From: Bacteroidota bacterium
GTDB lineage: Bacteria > Bacteroidota > Bacteroidia > Chitinophagales > Chitinophagaceae
Assembly: GCA_016715505.1 (NCBI GenBank)
Contig: JADJZY010000017.1
Location: forward strand, 1 to 64,000
Direction of reading: 5' to 3'
Length of the DNA: 64,000 nucleotides
Every line of letters begins with the position of its first letter. Within the stretch, counting starts at the first letter, position 1. The position numbers were made by a program, and so were the translations under genes. Below, in pieces: positions 30,041 through 39,395 of the stretch. The notes under the pieces were generated by a model that saw only the letters and a list, made by a program, of their open reading frames with translations, did no database searches and had not been told where the DNA came from.

Positions 30041-30068
30041 AAAGTCCCCCGTTTGCACAGAGGACTTT
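30041..30068. terminator. Bidirectional terminator between hisS and the small lipoprotein gene
   Basis: AAAGTCC and GGACTTT form a 7-bp stem around a 14-base loop. On the plus strand AAAACTGTTTTTG follows; on the minus strand CTTTTTACAC follows. It serves the convergent genes hisS (+) and 30089-30298 (-). Confidence 0.65.
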
Positions 30069-30088
30069 AAAACTGTTTTTGTTTTGGA

Positions 30089-30298
30089 TTACTTCAAAGC
30101 GCAACTTCCAGCAGGAGTGCTCACTTTGTAAGTTGTATTCCAAGCTTCACACCATGTTTTTGCAGAAGCTTTGGTTGATTTTTGTGTATAAGTGAAATCT
30201 ACAGTAGATCCTTCTTTACACTCGCAAGTCCAGTCTTTTTTGCAAGAAGTTAAAGTAAATGAAGCGGCAACAAAAGCCAACAAGAATAATTTTTTCAT
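30089..30298 (-). CDS. Small cysteine-rich lipoprotein
   Basis: This is a 69-residue protein with a lipoprotein signal peptide: K-K-L-F-L-L-A-F-V-A-A-S-F then lipobox L-T-S-C. After the lipidated cysteine the mature part has four more cysteines (T-C-E-C, T-W-C-E-A-W, G-S-C-A), enough for two disulfides. I know no function. The start at 30298 is chosen because it begins the signal peptide. It has its own strong promoter (30322-30352) and a terminator, so it is a single-gene unit and probably well expressed. Confidence 0.85.
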   Translation of the reverse strand: MKKLFLLAFVAASFTLTSCKKDWTCECKEGSTVDFTYTQKSTKASAKTWCEAWNTTYKVSTPAGSCALK

Positions 30299-30321
30299 GT
30301 TCAAAAGTTTTAATTTAGATA

Positions 30322-30352
30322 CAAACATAGCCTTTCAAGGCGAAATTTCAAA
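30322..30352 (-). promoter_or_regulatory. Promoter of the small lipoprotein gene (TTTG-N19-TATGTTTG)
   Basis: On the minus strand TTTG (30349-30352) and TATGTTTG (30322-30329) are separated by exactly 19 bases. This matches the Bacteroidota housekeeping promoter at both boxes. The start codon is 23 bp further on. Confidence 0.8.
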
Positions 30353-30494
30353 TACCGTAATCAGGGTATTTTAATAAGTGTCCGGTAAATTCTTAATAAA
30401 TGCCCAAAAATCAGGGCTTTTAAGAGGAGCAATGAGCAGGAAATGATAAAAATCAGATTATTCCTTTACTTTTAGGGCTGAAAACCCTTTAAAA

Positions 30495-32147
30495 ATGACG
30501 AAAAGACCCTTAAGCCTGCTGGGCTTAGTTATCGTAATCAGCATGATCGTTGCGTGCAATAAAGTTCCCAAACATGCGCAATATATCCCCAAAGATGTGA
30601 TGATGGTTGGAACCATCAATATGAAAAATTTGAGCCAAAAATTGGTCTGGAGTGCAATTACGGGCAGCGACTTATTTGAGGAAATGCAAAAAAATGTGGA
30701 GAATGAAGAATCAAAAGCGGCCATGAAGGACATTTCCAATATTGGTTTGGATCAATTATCAACCGCCTATTTTTATTTCACCGGCGATTTTAAAACCAAA
30801 GGAACGGCTTGTGTTGTGCTTTCCATGAAAGATGCCGGAAGATTTGAAAAGTTTGTCGGCAAAAATTATCCGCAAGCCAAAGTAGAAGATAAAGGCACTT
30901 ATAAATGGTCGGCGCTGGAATCCGGACTCATTGCAGCTTGGAATAAAGAAGCTGCCTTGTTTTTTCCTACCCAATCCGGCACCGGAGGCATGTTGAGCAT
31001 GGAAGAAGTACAAAAATCCATGGAACAATCTTTCAATCTGAAAAAAGATCAATCCGTGGCTTCACTCGAACATTTTAATACTTTACAAGGTGAGGACCAT
31101 GACATGAGTTTTTGGTTGAATTATGAATCCATGTATCAAATGAATGCAGAATGGAATAGTGGCCCTGCTCAGGCATTTATGAAACCTGAATATTTTAAAG
31201 ATGCGGCGTTGGCGACCGGTATTGATTTTGAAAAAGGATCGGTAGATGCGGTGATGGACTATTATATGAGCAAAGAATTATCTGAAATTTATAACAAATA
31301 TGCAAAAGATGCCAATAGCAAAGAATTGGTAGAAAATTTACCTTCCGGTGATGTTGCCTTTCTGATGAGTTATCAATTTAAAGCAGAAATGATTAAAGAG
31401 TTTCTGGCAAAATTTAAATTGGATGGTTTGGCTGATATTGGTTTAATGGCTGTTGGCACCTCAATGGGTACATTAACTGAAGCATTCAATGGTGATATGG
31501 TCATTGCCCTTACCGATATGAAAAAAGTGAGTGATTCGGTTTCATCCAGCTTCCCGACGAAATTTGAATTTTTTATGGCCATGAAGCAGAACGATCCAGC
31601 GGCTATCGAAAAAATTTTAAAAATGGGTATTAAAAATGAGCTGCTTATTCGTAGTGGAAATGATTATAAATTAAGCCAGGGTAGTTCAGATGTTACCTTA
31701 GTGAATGATAAAAAATACCTCACTGTTTCAACAAGAAGTGATTACACCAAACAATTTTTAAGTGGACAAAAAGGACCAGCCACCACGATTCCAAAAGAAG
31801 TGATGGCCGAATTAAATGCAAACCCATTTACGTTTTATGTTAACATGCAACAGGTGTTAAATTCCTTCCCGATTGAAACATCAGATCCTGATGAAAAAGC
31901 CCTGATGGATGAAGGATTAAAAATGTTCACTTATGCTGAAATGCATGGTGGCAAAATGAAGAAAGGCGCCAGTCATATGGAAGGTCAGTTAAACTTCACG
32001 AACAAATCGGAAAATGCACTGATTCAAATTATTCATTTTGCCATGAAGGCTAAAAAATTAAGCGATAAAAAGAAAGCCACAGCGACCGAAGAAGTAAGTG
32101 CAGAAGTTGAGGAAGCTGAAGCTGATTCTTCATCTGTCCCTCAATGA
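30495..32147 (+). CDS. DUF4836 family lipoprotein
   Basis: This is a 550-residue lipoprotein with a signal peptide ending in the lipobox M-I-V-A-C-N-K (Cys at about 21). The mature N-terminus, H-A-Q-Y-I-P-K-D-V-M-M-V-G-T-I-N, is the DUF4836 signature (P-x-x-A-x-x-V-x-x-I-N). The long body has no catalytic motif that I recognise, and the last ~30 residues are acidic and low in complexity. DUF4836 proteins are widespread in Bacteroidota envelopes but have no established function known to me. The stop overlaps the plsC start by 4 bp, so the two genes are coupled. Confidence 0.82.
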   Translation: MTKRPLSLLGLVIVISMIVACNKVPKHAQYIPKDVMMVGTINMKNLSQKLVWSAITGSDLFEEMQKNVENEESKAAMKDISNIGLDQLSTAYFYFTGDFKTKGTACVVLSMKDAGRFEKFVGKNYPQAKVEDKGTYKWSALESGLIAAWNKEAALFFPTQSGTGGMLSMEEVQKSMEQSFNLKKDQSVASLEHFNTLQGEDHDMSFWLNYESMYQMNAEWNSGPAQAFMKPEYFKDAALATGIDFEKGSVDAVMDYYMSKELSEIYNKYAKDANSKELVENLPSGDVAFLMSYQFKAEMIKEFLAKFKLDGLADIGLMAVGTSMGTLTEAFNGDMVIALTDMKKVSDSVSSSFPTKFEFFMAMKQNDPAAIEKILKMGIKNELLIRSGNDYKLSQGSSDVTLVNDKKYLTVSTRSDYTKQFLSGQKGPATTIPKEVMAELNANPFTFYVNMQQVLNSFPIETSDPDEKALMDEGLKMFTYAEMHGGKMKKGASHMEGQLNFTNKSENALIQIIHFAMKAKKLSDKKKATATEEVSAEVEEAEADSSSVPQ

Positions 32148-32973
32148 TCCGCCTGATCAAATATTTCTTTTTTCTACCCTATTTTATTTATTCGGCACTT
32201 TTGTTGGTTGTGCTGATTGTTTCGGCATTCCCGATCACCTTAATACTCTTATTGTTTCCTGAAAAAGTCACCAATCAGGGAATGTTTGTCCTATTAAAAT
32301 TTATTTGCAATGCCTGGTATATACTCACGGGCATGTGGCCCAAAAATTTTAACCGGGATAAAATAGATTTTAATCGTTCATACATCATTACACCAAACCA
32401 TCAATCCTTTATTGATGCGGCCACCATTTATACCAGTATTCCTCATTTGTTTAAATCGCTGGGAAAAAAAGAAATTGAAAAAACGCCGATATATGGGGTC
32501 ATATACAAAACGGTGGTGATTACGGTCGATAGAAGTTCTTTAAAAGCAAGGGCATTGAGTTTTCGGCAAATGAAACAAGCGCTCGACAAAAAAATTTCCA
32601 TCCTCATTTTTCCGGAAGGCACTTTTTCTGATACACCGATTGCCGATTTATTACCGTTTCAGAATGGGGCATTTGGATTATCCATTCTGCAACAAGCACC
32701 TTTACTACCCGTTTTATTTCCTGACAGTGCTTCGCGTATGCACCCAAGTAAAATTATTCGTTGTACGCCGGGATGGAATAGGGCCGTATTTTTACCGCCG
32801 ATATCGGTCGAAGAATTAAAAAAAGAAGATCAGGAATCCTTGAAAAATTAACCCAAGCTTATATGCAAGCCTGTTTAAATCATTGCCGCAACCAAAGTGC
32901 CGAAAACGTTTGGAATTTTGCTTTGGATTGGATGAATACGAATCGAAAACAATTTTTAACTCCTCAGGTTTAA
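32144..32973 (+). CDS. plsC: 1-acyl-sn-glycerol-3-phosphate acyltransferase, PlsC family (one frameshift)
   Basis: This membrane acyltransferase converts lysophosphatidic acid to phosphatidic acid or acylates a related lipid. It has hydrophobic N-terminal helices (to about residue 45), the catalytic H-x4-D motif in T-P-N-H-Q-S-F-I-D-A, and the glycerol-phosphate binding motif F-P-E-G-T-F-S. The frame breaks in an A run at 32843-32847. With one more A it continues K-L-T-Q-A-Y-M-Q-A-C to the TAA at 32971-32973, about 276 residues. Its substrate could differ from that of housekeeping PlsC. Confidence 0.88.
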
Positions 32974-32974
32974 C

Positions 32975-33468
32975 TTGAAATACGCTGAAGTCATACTCCT
33001 TTGTCTCTTGAAAAAGTGTACACATTTGGTGTACCCTATGAAATGCAATCAACCATCCGTATTGGAAGCCGGGTTGAAGTTCAGTTTGGTAAAAAAAAGA
33101 TCTATTGTGGAATTGTAAAAAATTTGCATAACCATGCGCCAGAACAATATGTGGTAAAGCCAATACGATCACTGCTCGATAAGGAACCTTTAATGCATCC
33201 AGATCAGTTAAAGTTTTGGGAATGGATGTCATCGTATTATATGTGCAGCGAAGGCGATGTGATGAATGCGGCACTTCCGGCATTTTTGAAATTGGAAAGC
33301 GACACATTCATTCAGTTAAATGATGAATTCGACATCAATGCCCTTGAATTGAGCGACGATGAATATATCGTGTTACAGGCCTTACAAATCAGGTTGGAGA
33401 AACAAAGAAAAAAAACAGCCAAGGATTCATCGCAGGAAAATACAAACACATCCCTTCCCGCTGAGTAG
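32975..33468 (+). pseudogene. priA: Primosomal helicase PriA, N-terminal fragment only
   Basis: The segment encodes the PriA 3'-DNA-binding domain: a TTG start (K-Y-A-E-V-I-L), then after a one-base gap P-L-S-L-E-K-V-Y-T-F-G-V-P. I-R-I-G-S-R-V-E-V-Q-F-G, K-P-I-R-S-L-L-D and Y-M-C-S-E-G-D-V-M-N-A-A-L-P follow. The early break near 32998 needs one extra C. After about residue 150 (D-D-E-Y-I-V-L-Q-A-L) similarity to PriA stops, and the helicase, about 650 residues in intact PriA, is absent. The M36-like gene begins 28 bp after the stop. This may be a real deletion or insertion, or a misassembly. Confidence 0.75.
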
Positions 33469-33496
33469 AAATAAGCTTTTTGATTTATCTTTAAAT

Positions 33497-35293
33497 ATGA
33501 TGAAGAAAATCAACGAACGCTACCCTGCTTTGTCAAGCATCTGCTTCATTATTTTCCTGATGCTTTTCGCTGTTCATAAACTCTCTGCAACAGAGAAAAA
33601 CACTTTGATTCAAGCTTTTGTTCAGCAGCATGCCCCACATTTTTCCGATCCCAATTATTCATGGAAATTGTTACATGAAAATAAAACGGCATTTTCACAA
33701 CATCAGACATGGGGATTGTTTTATTTTAATTGGCCCGTGAAGCAGGCATTTATCCAACTTCATTTAAACAATCAAGGCAAAATCATTTCGCATAAAATAG
33801 TATTACCCAATTCTCCGATCAGTGGGCAGATATCTGAACAAACCCTGAATTCATTTGTCCTGAACGAAAATCTACTACACACGATTCAGGCACAATTACC
33901 TGAGAACCTCATACAAAAAACGGAAAAAATTATTCATGGCCTCGAAACAGTTCAAATAGCGATTCAGGTTGAGGCTTATAATGCCAGCACAGATCAGACC
34001 TGGATATTTGATGTCAATGGTCAATTCCTGCAGCAGTATGATAATCGCCGCTTTTTAAAGAAAGACACATTGATTCAGGCGAAAATTTTTAACCCTGATC
34101 CGCTAACAAAATTGAATCAGGTTTATGGCTTTCCATACAAAGACAGTTCCGATTTGGATTTACCCTGGTTTCAGAGTGCCTATGATACTGTTTGGGTACC
34201 TGTTTATTATGATGATGTGGCTCAATTATTTATCCCTGAAAATGACTATGCCGTCATCGAAGACTTTGAAAATCCCAGCATCGCACCGAGTACAGGAAAC
34301 AATCCAATTTTATTCTTTGGACGAAATCAGGGAGGCTTTGAGGAATACAATATTCTCTGGCATATTCATCAATTTCACGACCACATTTCTTCATTGGGGT
34401 ATGATACCCTCATGGATTTACAAGTACGGGTAGATGCCCATGGTTTGTTTGGCGCAGATAATTCGGTGTTCAACAGGAATGGTGGCAATCCAACACTCAG
34501 CTTTGGGATTGGTGGAGTCGATGATGCGGAAGATGCCGATGTGATTATTCATGAATTTTGCCACGGAATTAGTTGGAGCGCAAATTCGAATGATAATTTT
34601 TCTTACGAAAGATCTGCCCTGGATGAAGGTCTTGCGGATTATTTTGCAACTTCCTATTCACGAGATATCAGCGCATTTAATTGGCAAAAAATGTTTACCT
34701 GGGATGGCCACAATGAGTTTTGGGGCGGACGTACCGCAACCAGCAGCAATGTTTATCCCAATGGTTCAGGTATTTATGCTTTGGGCGAAATTTGGAATGC
34801 TGCCATGAGCGCCATCTGGACAGACCTGGGCAGAACAGTAACTGATAAACTGATGCTGGAGTGCTTACATTTTTTTAATAATTCCACTACCCTTCCGGAG
34901 GCAGCCTATTACATGATGCAATGTGACACTTTGTTATTTGGTGGTATACATGCGAATACCATTTGCACCCATTTTCGTAACCGGAATCTACTTGACTTAA
35001 ATTGCAAACCGGTAGGCATTGCAGATTACGAAACGAAGAAATCAGAACAAATTATTTTTGGAAATACGCTTGGATTCAGCCAGGGGGAAGGTGACTTATT
35101 CATTGAATTTCCGGAAGTACAAAATTGGGAAATTATATTGACGAATATTCAGGGGCAGATGATATTCACCCAAAAAGAAACCGGTGTTCAACGATGGACG
35201 CTTTCACCTGACCATCTTCAGCCTGGTGTTTATGTGATCACTTGCACCAATGAAACGAAGAAAAAATACTTTAGCAAATTGATTAAAAAATAA
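33497..35293 (+). CDS. Secreted M36-like (fungalysin-type) metalloprotease with T9SS sorting domain
   Basis: The 598-residue protein starts with M-M-K-K and a signal peptide to about residue 35. The N-terminal half resembles a propeptide. The zinc motif is I-I-H-E-F-C-H-G-I-S-W near residue 350, with the third ligand in L-D-E-G-L-A-D-Y-F about 25 residues later, the gluzincin spacing of M36/M4 peptidases. The last ~80 residues (W-E-I-I-L-T-N-I-Q-G to F-S-K-L-I-K-K) form a type A C-terminal sorting domain, so it should cross the outer membrane through T9SS. The start at 33497 was chosen over an upstream frame that overlaps the priA remnant. Confidence 0.85.
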   Translation: MMKKINERYPALSSICFIIFLMLFAVHKLSATEKNTLIQAFVQQHAPHFSDPNYSWKLLHENKTAFSQHQTWGLFYFNWPVKQAFIQLHLNNQGKIISHKIVLPNSPISGQISEQTLNSFVLNENLLHTIQAQLPENLIQKTEKIIHGLETVQIAIQVEAYNASTDQTWIFDVNGQFLQQYDNRRFLKKDTLIQAKIFNPDPLTKLNQVYGFPYKDSSDLDLPWFQSAYDTVWVPVYYDDVAQLFIPENDYAVIEDFENPSIAPSTGNNPILFFGRNQGGFEEYNILWHIHQFHDHISSLGYDTLMDLQVRVDAHGLFGADNSVFNRNGGNPTLSFGIGGVDDAEDADVIIHEFCHGISWSANSNDNFSYERSALDEGLADYFATSYSRDISAFNWQKMFTWDGHNEFWGGRTATSSNVYPNGSGIYALGEIWNAAMSAIWTDLGRTVTDKLMLECLHFFNNSTTLPEAAYYMMQCDTLLFGGIHANTICTHFRNRNLLDLNCKPVGIADYETKKSEQIIFGNTLGFSQGEGDLFIEFPEVQNWEIILTNIQGQMIFTQKETGVQRWTLSPDHLQPGVYVITCTNETKKKYFSKLIKK

Positions 35294-35315
35294 GGACCCC
35301 ATTTCTGGAGTCCTT
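35292..35315. terminator. Convergent terminator hairpin
   Basis: AAGGAC and GTCCTT flank a 12-base loop that itself can pair CC with GG. On the minus strand TTATTTTTTAA follows the stem, a good U-rich tail for the 35342-36091 gene. It also lies at the stop of the protease gene on the plus strand. Confidence 0.55.
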
Positions 35316-35341
35316 AAAGAAATAATTGAAGTTTACTTTTA

Positions 35342-36091
35342 TTAGAATCGGAATCCAATATTTAATCCCATTCCTCTGAATCCTACTGCTCCAAAAGAAC
35401 CTTTTACATTGACGTTGTTTGCATCAACGGTATAAGTGTATTTAAATAAATCAGATTGATTATTGGATAAATCTTCACGAATATCTGCTTGTTCCTGAGG
35501 GGTTAAAGCCTTGGATGTATTTGCTTTGAACTCACCTGATGAAGCCATATAATGTGCACCAATGATGAACCAATCCAGAGAAACCATTTTACCAATATTA
35601 AAATGTACTCCGATCATCAAACCACCACCAAAAGAACTTAAACGACCAGTCATATCCAATTTCTGATTAAGGCCCTGATTGTCGACATATTCTACCGGTG
35701 CATCCATCGACAAATTTCTGTAACGCAAATAAGGAGCTAAATAAAATCCTTTCATCGCATGACGAGGATAAAAACGGAATTCCGGTGTGATCGCGAAAGA
35801 ACCTACTTTGATATCATACAAGTTGGTGGAATCACTGGCCCAATTATCAATAGAATTGGTCAATGGCAGAGAACCTTTAGGCATAAAACGGATTTGTGCA
35901 GCCACAGAAATTTTGCCTCCCAATGCACGCTCATATTGAACGCCAATATTTCGGAAAGCTAAACCGGTAAGATTCAATTTTACACAGTTCTTTCTTTCGG
36001 GTAAACCGCCCGACTCAGATTTTTCCTTTTTTTGGGCTTGACCCATCAAAGCCACTGAAAGTAAAAGAAGAAGAAAAGAAAATTTTTTCAT
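35342..36091 (-). CDS. Outer-membrane beta-barrel protein (DUF3575-like)
   Basis: This 249-residue protein has a signal peptide (L-L-L-L-L-S-V-A-L-M-G-Q-A-Q). A short Lys/Glu-rich stretch follows, then K-L-N-L-T-G-L-A-F-R-N-I-G-V-Q-Y-E-R, the opening strand of DUF3575-type barrels. Amphipathic strands continue to the terminal G-L-N-I-G-F-R-F, which ends in Phe as expected for BAM-dependent insertion. No function is known. It is transcribed alone from a promoter at 36111-36140. Confidence 0.82.
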   Translation of the reverse strand: MKKFSFLLLLLSVALMGQAQKKEKSESGGLPERKNCVKLNLTGLAFRNIGVQYERALGGKISVAAQIRFMPKGSLPLTNSIDNWASDSTNLYDIKVGSFAITPEFRFYPRHAMKGFYLAPYLRYRNLSMDAPVEYVDNQGLNQKLDMTGRLSSFGGGLMIGVHFNIGKMVSLDWFIIGAHYMASSGEFKANTSKALTPQEQADIREDLSNNQSDLFKYTYTVDANNVNVKGSFGAVGFRGMGLNIGFRF

Positions 36092-36110
36092 ATATAATTT
36101 TTTAATGGGG

Positions 36111-36140
36111 CAAAGTTACATGCAAACCATGGCCAAACAA
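36111..36140 (-). promoter_or_regulatory. Promoter of the 35342-36091 beta-barrel gene
   Basis: On the minus strand TAACTTTG (36111-36118) matches TAnnTTTG. A TTG (36138-36140) lies 19 bases upstream, with one mismatch to TTTG. The start codon is 19 bp beyond the -7 box. Confidence 0.65.
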
Positions 36141-36178
36141 TACCATATTCAAGGTATTTTTAGTGTTGAGATGGCTGA

Positions 36179-39100
36179 TTATTGTCGTTTTCGACTGGCG
36201 ATACCCAATGAGGTGTATATCAGTGATTGCACTTTTTCCCGAATATTGAGTGAATTGATGAGTTTGTTTTCTGCATTGGGATAGGTGCGATTGGATAGAA
36301 AAATATACAATAAATCATGCTCAGGATCAGCCCAAACACAGGTTCCGGTGAATCCCTGATGACCAAAAGCCTTCGCACTGGTTTGATCTGCACAAGGATT
36401 ACCCATCCCGGCTCTTGTTTCCGGTTTATCAAAACCCAATCCTCGTCGGCTGATTCTAGAAAATTTACCGGTGAATAAATCCACTGTAGATTGTTTAAAA
36501 TATCGCTTACCGGCATAAACGCCATTGTTGAGCAACATTTGAAAAATGATTCCCAACTCTTCGGCAGTCGAAAATAAGTTTGCATGTTTACTTACTCCAC
36601 CAAACATCGCTGCACCCATATCATGAACATAACCATGTATGGTTTGATAACGAAAATAATCATCATATTCAGTGGGTGCAATTTCCTGAACCGCTTTATT
36701 GTTTCGCGGATTAAAGCCGGTTAGTTTCAGGCCCAATGGTTTATAAAATTCCTGTTGCAAATACAGATCGAGGCTCTTACCACTAATTTGTTCGACCAAT
36801 TTTTGTAGAAAAATAAAATCCAAATCGCTATACACATAGCGCCCAGTATTTTCGAGCGGACTCAGCAGAATGCGTTTCCACATCGTATCCACCCAATCTT
36901 TTCGCATAAATAAATTCGGTGCCACTTTCACAGAATATCTGGAGGATTCCGTTTTACTATAGATATCCGTGCGTGGACGTTTCAATGTATCCAAAGTTTC
37001 CTTATAAAAAGGAATCCAGCTTTTGAGACCGGCCTGATGGGTGAGGATATCATGGATTTTTAAATACTCCTTATTCGTTCCTTTGGTAAAAGGCAGATAC
37101 CGACCCAAATTGGAGTAGATATCTAATTTACCCAATTCATACAAACGCATCACAGCCAAGGTGGTTGCAGCGGCTTTGGTAATGGAAGCCAAATCATAAA
37201 CCGTTTGAATGTCGACTGTGTTTTTTCTTTCTGATGTCAGATATCCAAAAGACTTATCATAAAATACTTTTCCTGCTTGAGCAACCAAAACCCTACAACC
37301 CGGAAAAGCCCCTTTACGTACTGAAGATTCAAGATAATCATCTAATTGATCCAACACATTCAGATTAATGCCCAATGCATTCGGGCTGACACAACATTCC
37401 AGCAAACGGTCCGAATTCCATTTTCCTTTTACCACTCGGGATGAATCAATATCTTTAAATTGTTTACCAAACCTGGATTGTTCGCTCACTTCACCAAGTG
37501 GATTGATAATGGATACCACACCATCGCCATAAACAAATTTAGGACAAACACTCACGGGCAATCGTCCTTTAGCTTTCAACATACCTCCTACTAGTTTAGC
37601 GGCGGCGAGTTGTGTTTCTTCTGCTTCATCGTAGGCAACAATAACACCTTGTAAGTCGCAGAAATTTTTAAGCGCATAAGGGTTGCCAAATAAAACAGTC
37701 ATGGAATTTTGATTACCCGAAAGAGCCTTGACCACCTCAATTTCCTGTTCATCCAATCCAAAATTTTCAGTGGGATAACCTGTCATATTATGAACGCCAA
37801 TAATGACGGCCTGATAATTTTTATATTTTCTTTTAAGATCGGCAAATTTGTCCGTTGAATAAGAAGAAGCAAAATCGAATTCCTCAATGCCATTTTTCCT
37901 TAACTGCGCGGTAAAGGTATTTTCAGATGAAGTCCCCACCCCGATATAAACAACCCGATCCCAGGCACTGCGTTTTACTTTATCCAAAACGGCAAATGGA
38001 TCATTTAATAAAGTCAAGGCATTCTCTGCAATTTGTTGACGTAATGGAGGAACCAATTGATTCAAGTCCTGATCGATATTCGTTGTATCTATTTCTTTCC
38101 ATTCAGTTAAACCAGCCTGAAATTTCGCATGTAATACTTTTCGCACACTGTACTCCAATCTCTCTTGTGAAATTTTGCCTTTCCTCAGGGCTTTGTTGAT
38201 TCGTTGAATGGCAGCTTCAACATCCTGTGAAAAAAGCAAAACGTCATTTCCGGCTTCGAACGCTTTCAGATCTACTTCACCCGGTTCAAAATATTTAGCG
38301 ACCCCTTGCATATTGAGCGCATCGGTAAAAATCAATCCTTCAAACCGAAGATCATTTCGCAGTGTTTTACTGATTGTATGATAGGATAAAGTAGTCGGTA
38401 ATTTTTCATTTTTTTCAAGCGCCGGAACTTTTAAATGGGCAATCATGACCGATTGAATTCCATGATTGATCAAATGTCGAAATGGAAAAAATTCAAGGGC
38501 TTCGAGTTCTTTGATGGATTTGTTGATTTCGGGTAAATCTTTATGTGAATCCACATCTGTATCACCGTGCCCGGGAAAATGTTTTGCACAGGCCATGACA
38601 CCATTATCTTGTAAGCCTCGCATGTATTGCAACGCATAGTTGGCTACTTTAAATTTATTCTCTCCAAATGAACGGAAATTAATGACTGGATTGGCCGGAT
38701 TGTTATTGACATCTGCAACCGGGGCAAAATTGATATGCACCCCCATTCGACGACATTGGGCAGCAACAGCAGCGCCTAATTTATACACAATAGTGGAGTC
38801 CTTCATGGCTCCCATCATAATTTGACGGGGAAAGTCCTTGACACCTTTAAGCCTCATACCAAGCCCCCACTCCGCGTCCATCGCAATTAAGAGGGGCACA
38901 TTCGATGTTTTTTGATATTCGTTGGTCAAAAGCGCCTGTGCTTGCGGGGTGCCTTGCATAAAAATAAGTCCTCCGATTCCATACAAACGAATGAGGGAAT
39001 CAATGGAAGACTGATTGTATTTTTCTCCACCACTATACGCAGCCACCATAATCAATTGGGCAATTCGTTGTTCTTGTGTGAGTTTTTGATAAACACTATC

Positions 39101-39223
39101 TACCCAACGATTTTCGGGTGACTGTAAGGCCGGCAATTTGGAAGTACGGTTTGCATCTTGCGCAAAAGCAAAATCACCGATAAAAAGCATCCAGGTGAAG
39201 AGAAAGAAAAAGAAGAATCGCAT
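36179..39223 (-). CDS. GH3 beta-N-acetylhexosaminidase fused to a class C-like serine hydrolase
   Basis: This 1014-residue exported protein has a signal peptide (residues 1-21). Domain one (about 45-390) is a family GH3 glycosidase with the NagZ motif K-H-F-P-G-H-G-D-T-D and D-A-L-N-M-Q-G-V, followed by a GH3 C-terminal-like region. Domain two (about 625-990) is a penicillin-binding/beta-lactamase class C fold. Its nucleophile is Ser680 in S-I-T-K, with Tyr in Y-S-D-L-D and H-Q-G-F-T-G-T near the end. NagZ enzymes release GlcNAc from muropeptides and the second domain could act on the peptide stem, so a wall-recycling role is inferred. It looks monocistronic. Confidence 0.9.
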   Translation of the reverse strand: MRFFFFFLFTWMLFIGDFAFAQDANRTSKLPALQSPENRWVDSVYQKLTQEQRIAQLIMVAAYSGGEKYNQSSIDSLIRLYGIGGLIFMQGTPQAQALLTNEYQKTSNVPLLIAMDAEWGLGMRLKGVKDFPRQIMMGAMKDSTIVYKLGAAVAAQCRRMGVHINFAPVADVNNNPANPVINFRSFGENKFKVANYALQYMRGLQDNGVMACAKHFPGHGDTDVDSHKDLPEINKSIKELEALEFFPFRHLINHGIQSVMIAHLKVPALEKNEKLPTTLSYHTISKTLRNDLRFEGLIFTDALNMQGVAKYFEPGEVDLKAFEAGNDVLLFSQDVEAAIQRINKALRKGKISQERLEYSVRKVLHAKFQAGLTEWKEIDTTNIDQDLNQLVPPLRQQIAENALTLLNDPFAVLDKVKRSAWDRVVYIGVGTSSENTFTAQLRKNGIEEFDFASSYSTDKFADLKRKYKNYQAVIIGVHNMTGYPTENFGLDEQEIEVVKALSGNQNSMTVLFGNPYALKNFCDLQGVIVAYDEAEETQLAAAKLVGGMLKAKGRLPVSVCPKFVYGDGVVSIINPLGEVSEQSRFGKQFKDIDSSRVVKGKWNSDRLLECCVSPNALGINLNVLDQLDDYLESSVRKGAFPGCRVLVAQAGKVFYDKSFGYLTSERKNTVDIQTVYDLASITKAAATTLAVMRLYELGKLDIYSNLGRYLPFTKGTNKEYLKIHDILTHQAGLKSWIPFYKETLDTLKRPRTDIYSKTESSRYSVKVAPNLFMRKDWVDTMWKRILLSPLENTGRYVYSDLDFIFLQKLVEQISGKSLDLYLQQEFYKPLGLKLTGFNPRNNKAVQEIAPTEYDDYFRYQTIHGYVHDMGAAMFGGVSKHANLFSTAEELGIIFQMLLNNGVYAGKRYFKQSTVDLFTGKFSRISRRGLGFDKPETRAGMGNPCADQTSAKAFGHQGFTGTCVWADPEHDLLYIFLSNRTYPNAENKLINSLNIREKVQSLIYTSLGIASRKRQ

Positions 39224-39332
39224 GTAGCTTCAAAAGTAAACCCTGTCGATTGAATTGCCTATGCCTGAGGAGTCAATCTGCTCAAGGAAGCTTTGGTTTA
39301 ACATTCACTTAAAACAAAAACAGGGAATGGCT

Positions 39333-39340
39333 TACATTTG
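39333..39340 (+). promoter_or_regulatory. -7 promoter element of the 39396-39974 gene
   Basis: TACATTTG matches TAnnTTTG, 55 bp before the start codon. No TTTG is seen at the -33 position. Confidence 0.4.
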
Positions 39341-39395
39341 TTGTTGTCGCTCACTCACAAGGTTTGTTTGCGATACGTCTAAAACAAAAAATACA

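Noticed and set aside
33359..33496. N-terminal extension of the M36-like protease overlapping the priA fragment
   Set aside because: The signal peptide begins at 33497; the extension is basic, non-conserved and overlaps another coding frame.
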